Source: an uncultured Beijerinckiaceae bacterium | Lineage (GTDB): Bacteria; Pseudomonadota; Alphaproteobacteria; Rhizobiales; Beijerinckiaceae | DNA length: 27,338 bases | Assembly: GCA_937863205.1 (NCBI GenBank) | Contig: CALMGA010000222.1 | Location: 1 to 27,338, forward strand | Direction: 5' to 3' | Shown: in pieces, positions 17,751 to 25,240 of the stretch | Layout: each line of letters begins with the position of its first letter | Numbering within the stretch: the first letter of the stretch is position 1 | Notes under the pieces: generated by a model | Seen by the model: only the letters and a program-made list of their open reading frames with translations | Databases searched by the model: none | What the model was told of the DNA's origin: nothing | Translations under genes and position numbers: made by a program

Positions 17751-18233
17751 ATGGCCTATTTCAAGAACGGCGCCTTCGCCGACGATCCTTTCGCCGATAC
17801 CGAAATCCTGTCCGGACCGGAGTGGCTGCAGCGGCGGTGCGAGGCTTTGCCCTCGCCTGATCTTTCGTCGCGTTCGGCGATCCGCCTCGATCCCGGCTTC
17901 GACGTGGAGGCGATCACGGGCGGCCTCGACAGGGTGTCCCTCATCAAGGTGGCCTTCCCCAAGTTCACCGACGGCCGGGGCTACTCGATGGGCTGGCTGT
18001 TGCGCGCCCGGCTCGGCTTCACCGGTGAAATGCGCGCGATCGGCGACGTGCTGTTCGACGAGATGCAGCTGATGATGCGCTGCGGCTTCGATGCCTTCGA
18101 GATCAAAGACGTGCAAACGTTGCGCCTGCTTGAGGATGGGCGCCGCGCGTCCACGTTCCAGCGCTTCTACCAGCCCGGCCTGGAGCCGGAGATGCCGGCC
18201 GGCACGAGGCCGTGGGCGCGCCGCTCGGTTTGA
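17751..18233 (+). CDS. DUF934 protein linked to sulfite reduction
   Basis: A 160-residue soluble protein with the DUF934 core IKVAFPKFTDGRGYSMGWLL, then RLGFTGEMRAIGDVL and MMRCGFDAFEI. The family is nearly always found with cysI/cysH in proteobacteria and is annotated as a probable partner in sulfite reduction, without a proven reaction. ATG 17751 has AGGG about 9 nt upstream. Many relatives have cysH (PAPS/APS reductase) between cysI and this gene; here only 38 bp separate them, so cysH must be elsewhere or replaced. Confidence 0.88.
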   Translation: MAYFKNGAFADDPFADTEILSGPEWLQRRCEALPSPDLSSRSAIRLDPGFDVEAITGGLDRVSLIKVAFPKFTDGRGYSMGWLLRARLGFTGEMRAIGDVLFDEMQLMMRCGFDAFEIKDVQTLRLLEDGRRASTFQRFYQPGLEPEMPAGTRPWARRSV

Positions 18234-18380
18234 ACGTCGCCATCGCTGCCGGTGGGATCAGGCGAGGCCGTCCCGCCGGCGAGGTCCGGACCCGGATGGG
18301 GCGGCGGAACCTTGCCTCTGACCGCCTGTTGCCCGCCCGACATTCAGGCAACGGCACTTTCGACAGCGGGAAATTCGGCG

Positions 18381-18944
18381 ATGCCCGACATCAAGCAGGC
18401 GAAGATCCTCATCATGGCCACCGACGGCTTCGAACAATCCGAGCTGTTCGTTCCGCTGGAGAAGCTTCGCGAGGCCGGCGCCACCGTTCATATCGCCGCT
18501 CCCAAGAAGGGCCCGATCAAGGGCTGGAACGAGACGGACTGGGGCAAGAGCGCCGACGCCGACCTGGAGATCGACGACGTCGATGCCGACGACTTCGATG
18601 CCCTCGTTCTTCCCGGCGGACAGATCAATCCCGACAAGCTGCGCATCAACGAGCGGGCTGTCGAACTCGTCCTCGACTTCCTCGACTCCGAGAAGGTCGT
18701 CGCCGCCATCTGCCACGCTCCCTGGCTGCTGGTCGAGGCCGACGCGGTCGAGGGCCGTACCTTGACCTCTTGGCCGTCGGTCAAGACCGACATCGAGAAC
18801 GCCGGCGGGGATTGGATCGATGAGGAGGTGGTCGTCGACGGCAACATCATCACCAGCCGCTCGCCCAAGGATCTCGACGCCTTCGTGACAGCCATCATCG
18901 AGGAAATCGAGCAGACCGACGGCGAACAGCGCCACAGCGCCTGA
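18381..18944 (+). CDS. PfpI/DJ-1 family protein (YhbO-type)
   Basis: A 187-residue class I glutamine amidotransferase-like protein. The nucleophilic elbow is AAICHAPWLL with C111 and adjacent H112, and the conserved acidic residue is E18 in DGFEQSEL. LPGGQINPDKLR and NIITSRSPKDLDAF are typical of PfpI/YhbO proteins, reported as proteases, chaperones or protein deglycases acting on glyoxal adducts; the true activity is debated. Glyoxalase I is encoded 2 kb away, so a shared carbonyl-stress role is conceivable. ATG 18381 has only a weak GGGA upstream. DUF3775 follows after 25 bp. Confidence 0.9.
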   Translation: MPDIKQAKILIMATDGFEQSELFVPLEKLREAGATVHIAAPKKGPIKGWNETDWGKSADADLEIDDVDADDFDALVLPGGQINPDKLRINERAVELVLDFLDSEKVVAAICHAPWLLVEADAVEGRTLTSWPSVKTDIENAGGDWIDEEVVVDGNIITSRSPKDLDAFVTAIIEEIEQTDGEQRHSA

Positions 18945-18969
18945 CAGGCGACTTCGACTCCTTTGCTGC

Positions 18970-19386
18970 ATGGATCCGGCGATGCTATCTGAACTCAATC
19001 CCGACAAGGTCTGCACCCTCATCGTCAAGCTGCGCGAATTCGGCGTTCAGGCGGCGCCCAACCTCGGCGGCGGCTCGGATGCGTCCGACGACAAGTTCGC
19101 CGCCGTCTACGAGAACGAAGCCGATCCGTCGGTGAACCGGGAGGCGGCAGGCCTGATCGAGGCGATGAACGTCGACGAGAAGCGCGAACTGATCGCGCTG
19201 GGCTTGGTCGGCCATGGTGATTACGACAAGGACGAATGGGCCGATGCGGTGCAGGCCGCCGGTTCGCATCCCGAGCCGAGTGTGGCCGAGTACCTCATGG
19301 GCATCCCGACGATCTCCGATGACCTGGAGGAAGGCCTGTCGATCTTCGGTTTTTCCTGCGACGATGTCGAAGCCGACCGACTGTGA
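18970..19386 (+). CDS. DUF3775 domain protein
   Basis: A 138-residue acidic soluble protein. The order of blocks (LIVKLREFGVQ, NVDEKRELIALGLVGHGDY, EYLMGIPTISDDLEEGLSIFG) matches DUF3775, an uncharacterised family found mainly in alphaproteobacteria. No catalytic motif or membrane segment is visible. ATG 18970 and ATG 18982 are both possible; neither has a strong ribosome-binding site, and the second has GGATCC close upstream. It probably shares a transcript with the PfpI gene 25 bp ahead and is convergent with the trehalose phosphatase gene. Confidence 0.8.
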   Translation: MDPAMLSELNPDKVCTLIVKLREFGVQAAPNLGGGSDASDDKFAAVYENEADPSVNREAAGLIEAMNVDEKRELIALGLVGHGDYDKDEWADAVQAAGSHPEPSVAEYLMGIPTISDDLEEGLSIFGFSCDDVEADRL

Positions 19387-19425
19387 AGACGCTGAGCGGG
19401 CTCGTGATCCGCAGGGCTGGCTGTC

Positions 19426-20157
19426 TCAAGCCTGGCTGAGGGCAGCGAGGTAGGCGCGGACCTCCGCGACGCCGGCGAGTCGTTTGCCGGCGCAGGTTTC
19501 GCCCTCGCCGACCTTGATGGAAACGCCGCCCATGGCATTCACCGTCTCGAAGCCGGTCTCGTCGGTCAGGTCGTCGCCGACGAACAAGGGGCTTCGGCCG
19601 GCGAAGGGCGGAGTGGCCATCAGCGCCTTGATCGCCCCGCCCTTGCTGCTGGCCGGCGATTTGACGTCGGCGACCATCTTGCCGTGCTGCACCGCGAGGC
19701 CGTGTCGCGGGAGCAGTTCGTCCAGGAACAAGGAAAGGGCTCGGGCGATTCCGGGCGCGTGGCGGTAGTGCATGCCGACGGCGGCGCCCTTGTCCTCCAG
19801 CATGGCACCGGGATGGGCGTCCACGAAGGCGCGCAGCTCGTCGCGGACCATGTCGAGCGCCGAACTGCCGGTGCGCTCGGTCTGCCCGTTTGCCAAGCGC
19901 AGTTCGGCTCCGTGCGTTCCGGCGGCCGGCAGGACGATCGGCGACATGATGCGATCGAGGTCGGCGATCGTCCGTCCGCTGTTGAGGGCGAGGGCGCCGG
20001 CGGTGGCCACCCGCAGCCGTATCAGAAGATCGCGCAGTTCGGGATCGGCGACCACCTCGCCGGGATCGTTCTTGAAGCCGAGCAGCGTGCCGTCCACGTC
20101 GAGGAAAACGGCCAGCGTCCGCGGTGAAAGGCTAGGTCGGCGTTCATCGTCGATCAT
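19426..20157 (-). CDS. otsB: Trehalose-6-phosphate phosphatase
   Basis: HAD-superfamily phosphatase of 243 residues that removes the phosphate from trehalose-6-phosphate, the second step of trehalose synthesis. HAD motif I is FLDVDGTLL (nucleophile D20, acid D22), motif II is LNSGR, the lysine region is SSKGGA (K172), and motif IV is GDDLTDE (194-200). The cap segment GTHGAELR and the KMVADVK block fit OtsB. ATG 20157 has AAAAGG about 6 nt upstream; the frame runs on to 20631 but through repeat copy B and the start of the divergent aldolase gene. No otsA lies next to it in the window, so the synthase must be elsewhere. Confidence 0.93.
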   Translation of the reverse strand: MIDDERRPSLSPRTLAVFLDVDGTLLGFKNDPGEVVADPELRDLLIRLRVATAGALALNSGRTIADLDRIMSPIVLPAAGTHGAELRLANGQTERTGSSALDMVRDELRAFVDAHPGAMLEDKGAAVGMHYRHAPGIARALSLFLDELLPRHGLAVQHGKMVADVKSPASSKGGAIKALMATPPFAGRSPLFVGDDLTDETGFETVNAMGGVSIKVGEGETCAGKRLAGVAEVRAYLAALSQA

Positions 20158-20174
20158 GTTGACCTTTTCTAAAG

Positions 20175-20274
20175 GATCATCGGGCTTCAAACCGGATCCG
20201 GTCCGTTGTTCTAGATTATTGCGCCGCATCGAATTCGTGCGAAAACCGCGGCGCAGTCCTCTTTCCGATGCGTC
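20175..20274 (+). repeat. Dispersed palindromic repeat, copy B
   Basis: Aligns along about 100 bp with copy C: CATCGGG, AAACCGGATCCGGTCCG, TTCTAGATTATTGCGCCGCATCG, GAAAACCGC and a terminal CCGATGC in the same order and spacing. It lies in the divergent region between otsB and the aldolase gene, in the same orientation as copy C. Confidence 0.75.
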
Positions 20275-20334
20275 AGGCTGCGAGAACCGGTTTGCCACGG
20301 AAACTGATGAGATCCACAGGGAGATCGAGCCGAC

Positions 20335-21000
20335 ATGCCCGCGGACCGTCGTGAGACCGAGCTGCGCGAAGCCATCGTGGCGGCGAGCCTCGACCTGATC
20401 CGCACCGGCCTCAACCAGGGCACCGCCGGCAACATCTGCGTCCGCGACGGCACCCGCATGCTCATCACGCCCTCGGGCATTCCACCCGAGCGGACCGCGG
20501 CGGACATGATCGCGATCGTTCCCCTTGACGGCGAGGGGTGGTCCGGCTCCAGGCCGCCGTCCAGCGAGTGGCGCCTGCACCGCGACATCCTTCTCCGTCG
20601 CGACGATATCGGCGCAGTCGTTCACACGCACTCACCCTATGCCACCGTTTTGGCGACGCAGCGGCGTGATATCCCTGCCCTGCACTACATGATCGCCGCC
20701 TTCGGCGATGCCGTGATTCGCTGCACGCCCTACGCACCCTTCGGCACGCAGGCGCTGTCCGACCTGATCATCGAGCACCTCGGCCACCGCCACGGCGTGC
20801 TGCTCGGCAACCACGGCATGGTTGCCACCGGCGCGACCCTTGAGCAGGCGATGTGGCGGGCATCGGAACTGGAGGGCTTGGCCAAGCTCTACGTGCTGGC
20901 CTCGACCGGTGGAAAGCCTGTTCTTCTCTCGGCCGAGGAGATCAACCATTCGATCGAGCGCTTCGCCAGCTACGGCATGACGGCCAGCCGGCCGGGCTAA
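20335..21000 (+). CDS. Class II aldolase (fuculose-1-phosphate aldolase-like)
   Basis: A 221-residue zinc-dependent aldolase/epimerase-fold protein. Zinc ligands are H97 and H99 (HTHSPYA) and H160 (LGNHGMV), and the catalytic-type glutamate is E78 (SSEWRLH). GTAGNICVRDG and LITPSGIPPE are the phosphate-binding blocks. The pattern fits L-fuculose-1-phosphate aldolase and related sugar-phosphate aldolases, which cleave to dihydroxyacetone phosphate and an aldehyde; substrate specificity is not decidable, and no fucose pathway genes are near. ATG 20335 is preceded by AGGGAG at a slightly long spacing. The gene stands alone, flanked by direct repeat copies B (upstream) and C (immediately after its stop codon). 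Confidence 0.88.
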   Translation: MPADRRETELREAIVAASLDLIRTGLNQGTAGNICVRDGTRMLITPSGIPPERTAADMIAIVPLDGEGWSGSRPPSSEWRLHRDILLRRDDIGAVVHTHSPYATVLATQRRDIPALHYMIAAFGDAVIRCTPYAPFGTQALSDLIIEHLGHRHGVLLGNHGMVATGATLEQAMWRASELEGLAKLYVLASTGGKPVLLSAEEINHSIERFASYGMTASRPG

Positions 21001-21099
21001 AGCATCGGACCCTAAAACGGGTCCGGTCCGATGCTCTAACCTATTGTGCCGCATCGGATTAATCCAAAAACCGCTTCGCACTTTTCGGTCCGATGCTCT
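21001..21099 (+). repeat. Dispersed palindromic repeat, copy C (best preserved)
   Basis: Begins directly after the aldolase stop. Perfect 11-bp arms AGCATCGGACC (21001-21011) and GGTCCGATGCT (21025-21035) form one hairpin, with an alternative inner stem GGACCC/GGGTCC. A second GGTCCGATGCT at the far end (21086-21096) can pair with the first arm instead. Copies A, B and D elsewhere in the window share its blocks. It may also end transcription between the convergent aldolase and glyoxalase genes. Confidence 0.8.
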
Positions 21100-21111
21100 T
21101 GTCGCGCGACC

Positions 21112-21552
21112 TCACCACACGCCGGTATTGGCCATCGATGCCCAGGGTTCGGCCGGCGCCTTCGCCGGACCCTTTTGCAGCAACTCGATCGAGATGTTGT
21201 CGGGCGAGCGCACGAAGGCCATGTTGCCGTCGCGCGGTGGCCGATTGATCGTCACGCCGGCCTTCATCAGCCTGTCGCAAATCGCGTAGATGTCGTCGAC
21301 CTCGTAGGCGAGGTGGCCGAAGTTGCGGCCGCCATCGTACTTCTCGGAGTCCCAGTTGTAGGTCAGTTCGACTTCGGGGGCGCGTTCCGACTTGGCCCGG
21401 CCGCTGTCGTCGGGCGCGGCAAGGAACACGAGCGTGAAGCGACCTTTCTCGCTGTCGTGACGGCGCAGTTCTTCAAGCCCGAACTTATGGCAGTAGAAGT
21501 CGAGCGCGCGATCGAGATCCTCGACCCGCACCATCGTATGAAGATACCTCAC
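21112..21552 (-). CDS. gloA: Glyoxalase I (lactoylglutathione lyase)
   Basis: A 146-residue VOC-fold metalloenzyme that converts the methylglyoxal-glutathione hemithioacetal to S-lactoylglutathione. Metal ligands fall at H5, E62, H80 and E123, in the same arrangement as the nickel-type E. coli enzyme. The [14 protein letters not shown] start and the [19 protein letters not shown] block are diagnostic. The start is GTG 21552: it gives the family N-terminus (RYLHTMVRV) and has GGAGG 5 nt upstream. The frame extends to 21600, but that part lacks similarity. Confidence 0.94.
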   Translation of the reverse strand: MRYLHTMVRVEDLDRALDFYCHKFGLEELRRHDSEKGRFTLVFLAAPDDSGRAKSERAPEVELTYNWDSEKYDGGRNFGHLAYEVDDIYAICDRLMKAGVTINRPPRDGNMAFVRSPDNISIELLQKGPAKAPAEPWASMANTGVW

Positions 21553-21557
21553 CTGGT

Positions 21558-21562
21558 CCTCC
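21558..21562 (-). promoter_or_regulatory. Shine-Dalgarno site fixing the gloA GTG start
   Basis: GGAGG on the minus strand, 5 nt before GTG 21552. It decides for the non-ATG start over the internal ATG (seventh codon) and over the longer open frame. Confidence 0.65.
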
Positions 21563-21719
21563 GGTCCGTTATCGCCCGCCAACGCGCAGCCACCGCCCAC
21601 GATCCACGGCTCGGCGCTTTCGACCCTCGCCTCCTCCTGGTAGAAGGGGCGCGAACCCGGACAATTCGAACGCGGCCTCAGGCGAGTCCGGAAGCGGCCC
21701 CGCCACGAGCCCTCGCAAG

Positions 21720-21749
21720 CCTTTCCGCCACGAGCCTTTCCGCCACGAG
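21720..21749 (+). repeat. 15-bp tandem repeat before the CDF gene
   Basis: Two exact copies of CCTTTCCGCCACGAG (21720-21734 and 21735-21749), preceded by a partial copy CCGCCACGAG (21710-21719). It ends 6 nt before the start codon of the transporter gene, where a ribosome-binding site would be expected. Confidence 0.85.
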
Positions 21750-21755
21750 CCGTTC

Positions 21756-23156
21756 ATGACCGTTCCGATCGCCGACCTCGAGCGCCGCAAGCAACGCGCG
21801 GCCCTGGTCTCACTGGCCGTGAAGGTCGCTCTGACAGTGGGGAAGCTGACTGCGGCGGTGCTGTCCGGTTCGCTGGCGCTGCTGTCGGAAGCCGGCAACA
21901 ACCTCGCCGACGTTGCCACGACCCTGCTCAGTTTCTACTCGATCCGCGCCGCCGCGCGACCGGCCGACGAGGACCATCATTTCGGACACGGCAAGGTCGA
22001 GGCGGTCTCCGCCCTGGTGCAGACCGGCTTTCTTTTCGCCCTCGCCGTCTTCGTGCTGATCGAGGCGGCAAAGCGGTTTTTCGGCGGCGGCGGCGCCGTC
22101 GAGCCCGGGCCTTTCGCCTTCGCCATTCTTGTTGTTTCCATCGGCGTCGATCTCGCGCGCTGGCTGTCGCTGCGGCGACTGGCCCAAGAAACGCGGAGCG
22201 CGGCCCTGGCTGCCGACAGCCTGAACTTCGCGACCGATATCGTCTCCTCGGCGCTGGCCCTCGCCGGGCTCGCAGCCGCCGCAGCCGGCATCGCCCTCGG
22301 TGACACCCTCGCCGCGGTCGGCGTCGCCATCTTCGTCGGCATCGCCGGCTATGATCTTGGTCGCACCACCATCGACACGCTGGTCGACACGGCGCCCAAA
22401 GACGTCGCAGAGCCGATCCGCAAGATCATCCTGGGCGTTCCCGGCGTCATCTCCATCAAGGCGCTGAGGCTTCGTCCGGTTGGAGTGGAGATCAGCGGGG
22501 AGGCAGTGGTCGGTGTTTCACGGACATTGTCGATCGTGCGCGTCGCCGCGATCAGCGCGGCGATCCGGCAGGCCATCGCCGCGTTTCATCCCGAAACCTC
22601 GATCCTGGTCACGGCCGAGCCGGTTGCGCTCGATGACGAGACGGTGGTCGACCGCGTGCTTTTCATTGCCAGCCGCCGGCGAATCCCTGTGCACCACGTC
22701 ACGGTGCAGACGCTTGGGGCGCGCCGCTCGGTCAGCTTCGATGCCGAACTGGACGGACGCCTCAGTCTGAAGCAAGCGCACGATGCCGTCACCGCCCTTG
22801 AACAGGCGATCGCCGACGAGCTTGGCGACGGCGTCGAGATCGAGAGCCACATCGAGCCCCTGGAACTCGCGGAGCTTCAGGGTCGCGACAACGAGGGGGA
22901 TCAGCGGGCCAAGGTCCTATCGGCGTTGCGCCTGAGAGCCCGCGAAGGCGGCCCCCTCAGCGAGGTTCATGATGTGCGCGTCCGGGAAACCCCGGCCGGG
23001 CTCGTCGTGAACTACCACTGTTTGGCCGACCCCATGCTCGACGTGCAGACCGTCCATGATCACGTCGATGCCCTTGACCGCAAGGTCCGGCACGACTGCG
23101 CGGCGATCATCCGTATCGTCGGCCACGCCGAACCCTTCAGAACCGCGAAGGACTGA
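21756..23156 (+). CDS. Cation diffusion facilitator with extended C-terminus
   Basis: Divalent-metal/proton antiporter of 466 residues, against roughly 300 for a standard CDF protein. The six-helix transport domain covers about residues 15-210, with the family segment RPADEDHHFGHGKVEA after TM2. The transport-site positions read N48-x3-D52 in TM2 and N157-x3-D161 in TM5, where zinc transporters have D/H-x3-D; asparagine there has been linked to manganese selectivity in some CDFs. The cytoplasmic part, about 255 residues, seems to hold three ferredoxin-like dimerisation units: about 215-290, 295-370 and 385-460. The second and third show PVHHVTVQT/EVHDVRVRE and DAVTALEQ/DHVDALDR similarities. 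ATG 21756 has no Shine-Dalgarno and follows the 15-bp tandem repeat. It is convergent with the Cys-motif gene. Confidence 0.92.
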   Translation: MTVPIADLERRKQRAALVSLAVKVALTVGKLTAAVLSGSLALLSEAGNNLADVATTLLSFYSIRAAARPADEDHHFGHGKVEAVSALVQTGFLFALAVFVLIEAAKRFFGGGGAVEPGPFAFAILVVSIGVDLARWLSLRRLAQETRSAALAADSLNFATDIVSSALALAGLAAAAAGIALGDTLAAVGVAIFVGIAGYDLGRTTIDTLVDTAPKDVAEPIRKIILGVPGVISIKALRLRPVGVEISGEAVVGVSRTLSIVRVAAISAAIRQAIAAFHPETSILVTAEPVALDDETVVDRVLFIASRRRIPVHHVTVQTLGARRSVSFDAELDGRLSLKQAHDAVTALEQAIADELGDGVEIESHIEPLELAELQGRDNEGDQRAKVLSALRLRAREGGPLSEVHDVRVRETPAGLVVNYHCLADPMLDVQTVHDHVDALDRKVRHDCAAIIRIVGHAEPFRTAKD

Positions 23157-23171
23157 GAGGGCCGCCTGGAG

Positions 23172-23561
23172 TCAGCGCGGAAGCTCGTGGTAACCGATCG
23201 AAGGGTGGAAGGCTCGCGACATCGGCAGGCCGCAGGTGTCGCATTCCAGCTCGTGTCGCTTCACGTCCAGCGCGCCGAACTCCGCCAGCACTCTTTCGCC
23301 GCTCACCCGCATGCGGGACTCGCAGACCGGGCACTTGAAGCTCGTCTTGGGATTGTTGAGATGCACGAGCCGCGCGACGTCGGCTATCTGCCGTTCCAGT
23401 TCGGCGCAATGCTCGCCGACATCGATGATCGCGATGGACGGCTCCGGCTCGATCGACGCGCCAGCCAGCGTTTGCGCAACAGGCGTCTCGCGTTGCGCGA
23501 TCTCGACCAGCGTCTCGGCCAAATCAAACCGCGATCCCAGCATCCTGACCGTCTCCGCCAT
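23172..23561 (-). CDS. Uncharacterised protein with zinc-ribbon-like Cys pairs
   Basis: A 129-residue soluble protein. The N-terminal half is helical, and the C-terminal half carries CPVC and CDTC about 30 residues apart, an arrangement that could bind one zinc ion as a ribbon. No known family is recognised. ATG 23561 is chosen; GTG 23567 in frame is equally possible, and neither has a strong ribosome-binding site. It lies on the same strand as the upstream beta-propeller operon, 130 bp after the beta-propeller stop, and is convergent with the CDF gene (15 bp apart). Base composition resembles its neighbours, so it is probably a real gene. Confidence 0.6.
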   Translation of the reverse strand: MAETVRMLGSRFDLAETLVEIAQRETPVAQTLAGASIEPEPSIAIIDVGEHCAELERQIADVARLVHLNNPKTSFKCPVCESRMRVSGERVLAEFGALDVKRHELECDTCGLPMSRAFHPSIGYHELPR

Positions 23562-23691
23562 CGTCACTGATACTAACGACAGAGGCTCAACGATTGATTA
23601 CCGATGCTGGTTCCCGCTCTCGACGGAGCAGCGATCTTATCGGCGCGCGACGGACCCACGCTTCGGCGGCATCAGCGAACAGGGACGGCTT

Positions 23692-24669
23692 TCAAGGGGT
23701 TCGGCGCAGGAACGTCCCGAAGGCACGCGGGCTGTCGCCGACGGCGATGGTCGCCAGCACCTTTTGGCTGGCGACGTCGATCTCGCTCAGCGTGTCCGAT
23801 TCCCAGTTGACGGCGTAAACGCGACGACCGTCGGGACTTCCCTGGATGCCGTCGGGGTAGTCGCCGACGGCGATGCTGCCGAGCGCGGCCAGTGTGCCGA
23901 GATCGAAGACGGACACCTTGCCATCGTACTGATCGGTCACGAAACCCTTGCTGCCGGCCAGGGCGACGACATAGGGGCGTCGTCCCACCTTGACCGATCC
24001 GATGAGCTTGCGCTGGCCGAGATCGACCACGCTGACGTCGTCGCCGTAGACGTCGGCCGTATAAGCGCGCCGGCCTTCGCCATCGACCGTCACGCCATAG
24101 GGGCGCTGGCCGACGCCGACGACCGCTTCCGCCGCCAGCGTCTCGCTGTTCACCAAGGCGAGTTGGTCGGCGTCGCGCTTGGTGATGAGAAGTGTCCGGC
24201 CGTCGGGCGAGACGACGATGCCCGACGGCGTGCCGCCGAGGTCGGCCTCGCCCGCCAGCCGCAGGGCGCGCGCGTCGATCTTGAAGATCCGGCCGCCGAA
24301 GAAGCCAACGGCGTAGAGGAAGTCGTCGTCGCGGCCGATGGCGAGGCCGACGCACTCGTCGGGAAGGTCCAGGCGGCCGACCACCTGCCGCGTGGCCGTG
24401 TCGATCGCCGTGATGTACTTGCCGTTGGTGCTCGACACGTAGGCTCGGCGTCCGTCATGCGCCATGGCGATGCCGGCGGGCTTGCCGCCGACCTTGATCG
24501 TGGCCACCACCTTGCGGGCCGCAAGGTCGACCACGCTGACGTCGTCGCCGTTCTGATTGGTGATGTAGGCTTCCCCGCCGGCCCCGCCCGCGGTCTGCGC
24601 GGTGCACGGGGATGCCAGAACAGCAAGGACGGCGGCCAGAAAGGCGACGGCGACGCGGCTGCCGATCAC
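23692..24669 (-). CDS. Periplasmic YVTN/YncE-type beta-propeller protein
   Basis: A 325-residue exported protein. The signal peptide covers about residues 1-25 (hydrophobic run AVAFLAAVLAVLAS, cleavage near CTAQ; a proline before the cysteine argues against a lipobox). The mature part consists of about seven repeats of some 42 residues with the pattern (A/V)Y(I/V)TN...V.VVDL...K.V.TI.VG..P.GI, as in YncE and the beta-propellers associated with PQQ-dependent catabolism. Such proteins usually act as periplasmic scaffolds or binding proteins; the ligand is unknown. The GTG start at 24669 overlaps the TGA of the preceding SRPBCC gene, so translation is probably coupled. This is the third gene of the operon that begins at 25864. 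Confidence 0.88.
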   Translation of the reverse strand: MIGSRVAVAFLAAVLAVLASPCTAQTAGGAGGEAYITNQNGDDVSVVDLAARKVVATIKVGGKPAGIAMAHDGRRAYVSSTNGKYITAIDTATRQVVGRLDLPDECVGLAIGRDDDFLYAVGFFGGRIFKIDARALRLAGEADLGGTPSGIVVSPDGRTLLITKRDADQLALVNSETLAAEAVVGVGQRPYGVTVDGEGRRAYTADVYGDDVSVVDLGQRKLIGSVKVGRRPYVVALAGSKGFVTDQYDGKVSVFDLGTLAALGSIAVGDYPDGIQGSPDGRRVYAVNWESDTLSEIDVASQKVLATIAVGDSPRAFGTFLRRTP

Positions 24670-25238
24670 GTGCGCGGGGCGGGCATCGCTTCCAGCCTGG
24701 TCCTGACCCCATCGAGACCGGATCGCAGATAGGCCGACATGGCGCGCGACGCTTCCGCGTCGGCGGCGTCCGGCGAGGTTTCACCGGGCTTCAGGAAGCG
24801 GTAGAAGGCGCTGCGCCACACCAGCCGGGACCGGCTGCCGTTGGCCTCGGCGACGACGTCGAGGGTGAGGGAGGCGTTCTGCACCGGCAGCTTGCCGACA
24901 GCCACCCTGTCGAGGTGGGTGGAATAGGTCATCGCGACGGCATCGAAGCGATACAGGCTTTCGCCGAGGACGGCACCGTCCTTGAGGCGCAGCGTGCGGA
25001 CCGCGCCGGGTTCGCTGGCCCCGGATCCGCTCGCCGTCGCGACATCAACGTCCCAGCTCATGTCCTGGAAGTCGCCCACCGCCGCCCAGACCCTGGCCGG
25101 CGGCAGGTCGATGACCACGCTCTCGCTCACCTTGAGCCGGGTCGGTCCGCAACCCTGCGCCCCCGCCGGCAGCGGCGCGAGCAGGACGAGCGCCGTCCAG
25201 AGGCCCGGCAAGCGGATCGGGTGCGATGCCGACCGCAC
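24666..25238 (-). CDS. Exported MxaD-like SRPBCC protein, second copy
   Basis: A 190-residue protein with a signal peptide (LPGLWTALVLLAPLPAGAQG, about residues 10-29) and an SRPBCC/START-type fold. After CGPTRLKVSESVVIDLPPARVWAAVGDFQDMSW it follows the same course as the preceding gene product (GDFQDMSW, LYRFDA, KLPVQNASLTLDV, WRSAFYR), so the two are diverged tandem duplicates. The protein sequence is clearly less MxaD-like than the first copy. GTG 25238 is used because GGGGGAG lies about 8 nt upstream; the stop of the first copy at 25241 lies 2 nt before it. The frame is open far upstream, but only as a shadow. Its stop overlaps the beta-propeller start. Confidence 0.83.
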   Translation of the reverse strand: MRSASHPIRLPGLWTALVLLAPLPAGAQGCGPTRLKVSESVVIDLPPARVWAAVGDFQDMSWDVDVATASGSGASEPGAVRTLRLKDGAVLGESLYRFDAVAMTYSTHLDRVAVGKLPVQNASLTLDVVAEANGSRSRLVWRSAFYRFLKPGETSPDAADAEASRAMSAYLRSGLDGVRTRLEAMPAPRT

Positions 25239-25240
25239 CT

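Noticed and set aside
20175..21099. Composite transposon or integron carrying the aldolase gene
   Set aside because: The flanking repeats are short, palindromic and also found at other sites, with no transposase, integrase or target duplication in view.
23692..24669. Lipoprotein signal in the beta-propeller protein
   Set aside because: The cysteine at about residue 22 is preceded by proline (LASPC), which does not fit the lipobox. A standard signal-peptidase I site at TAQ is more likely.
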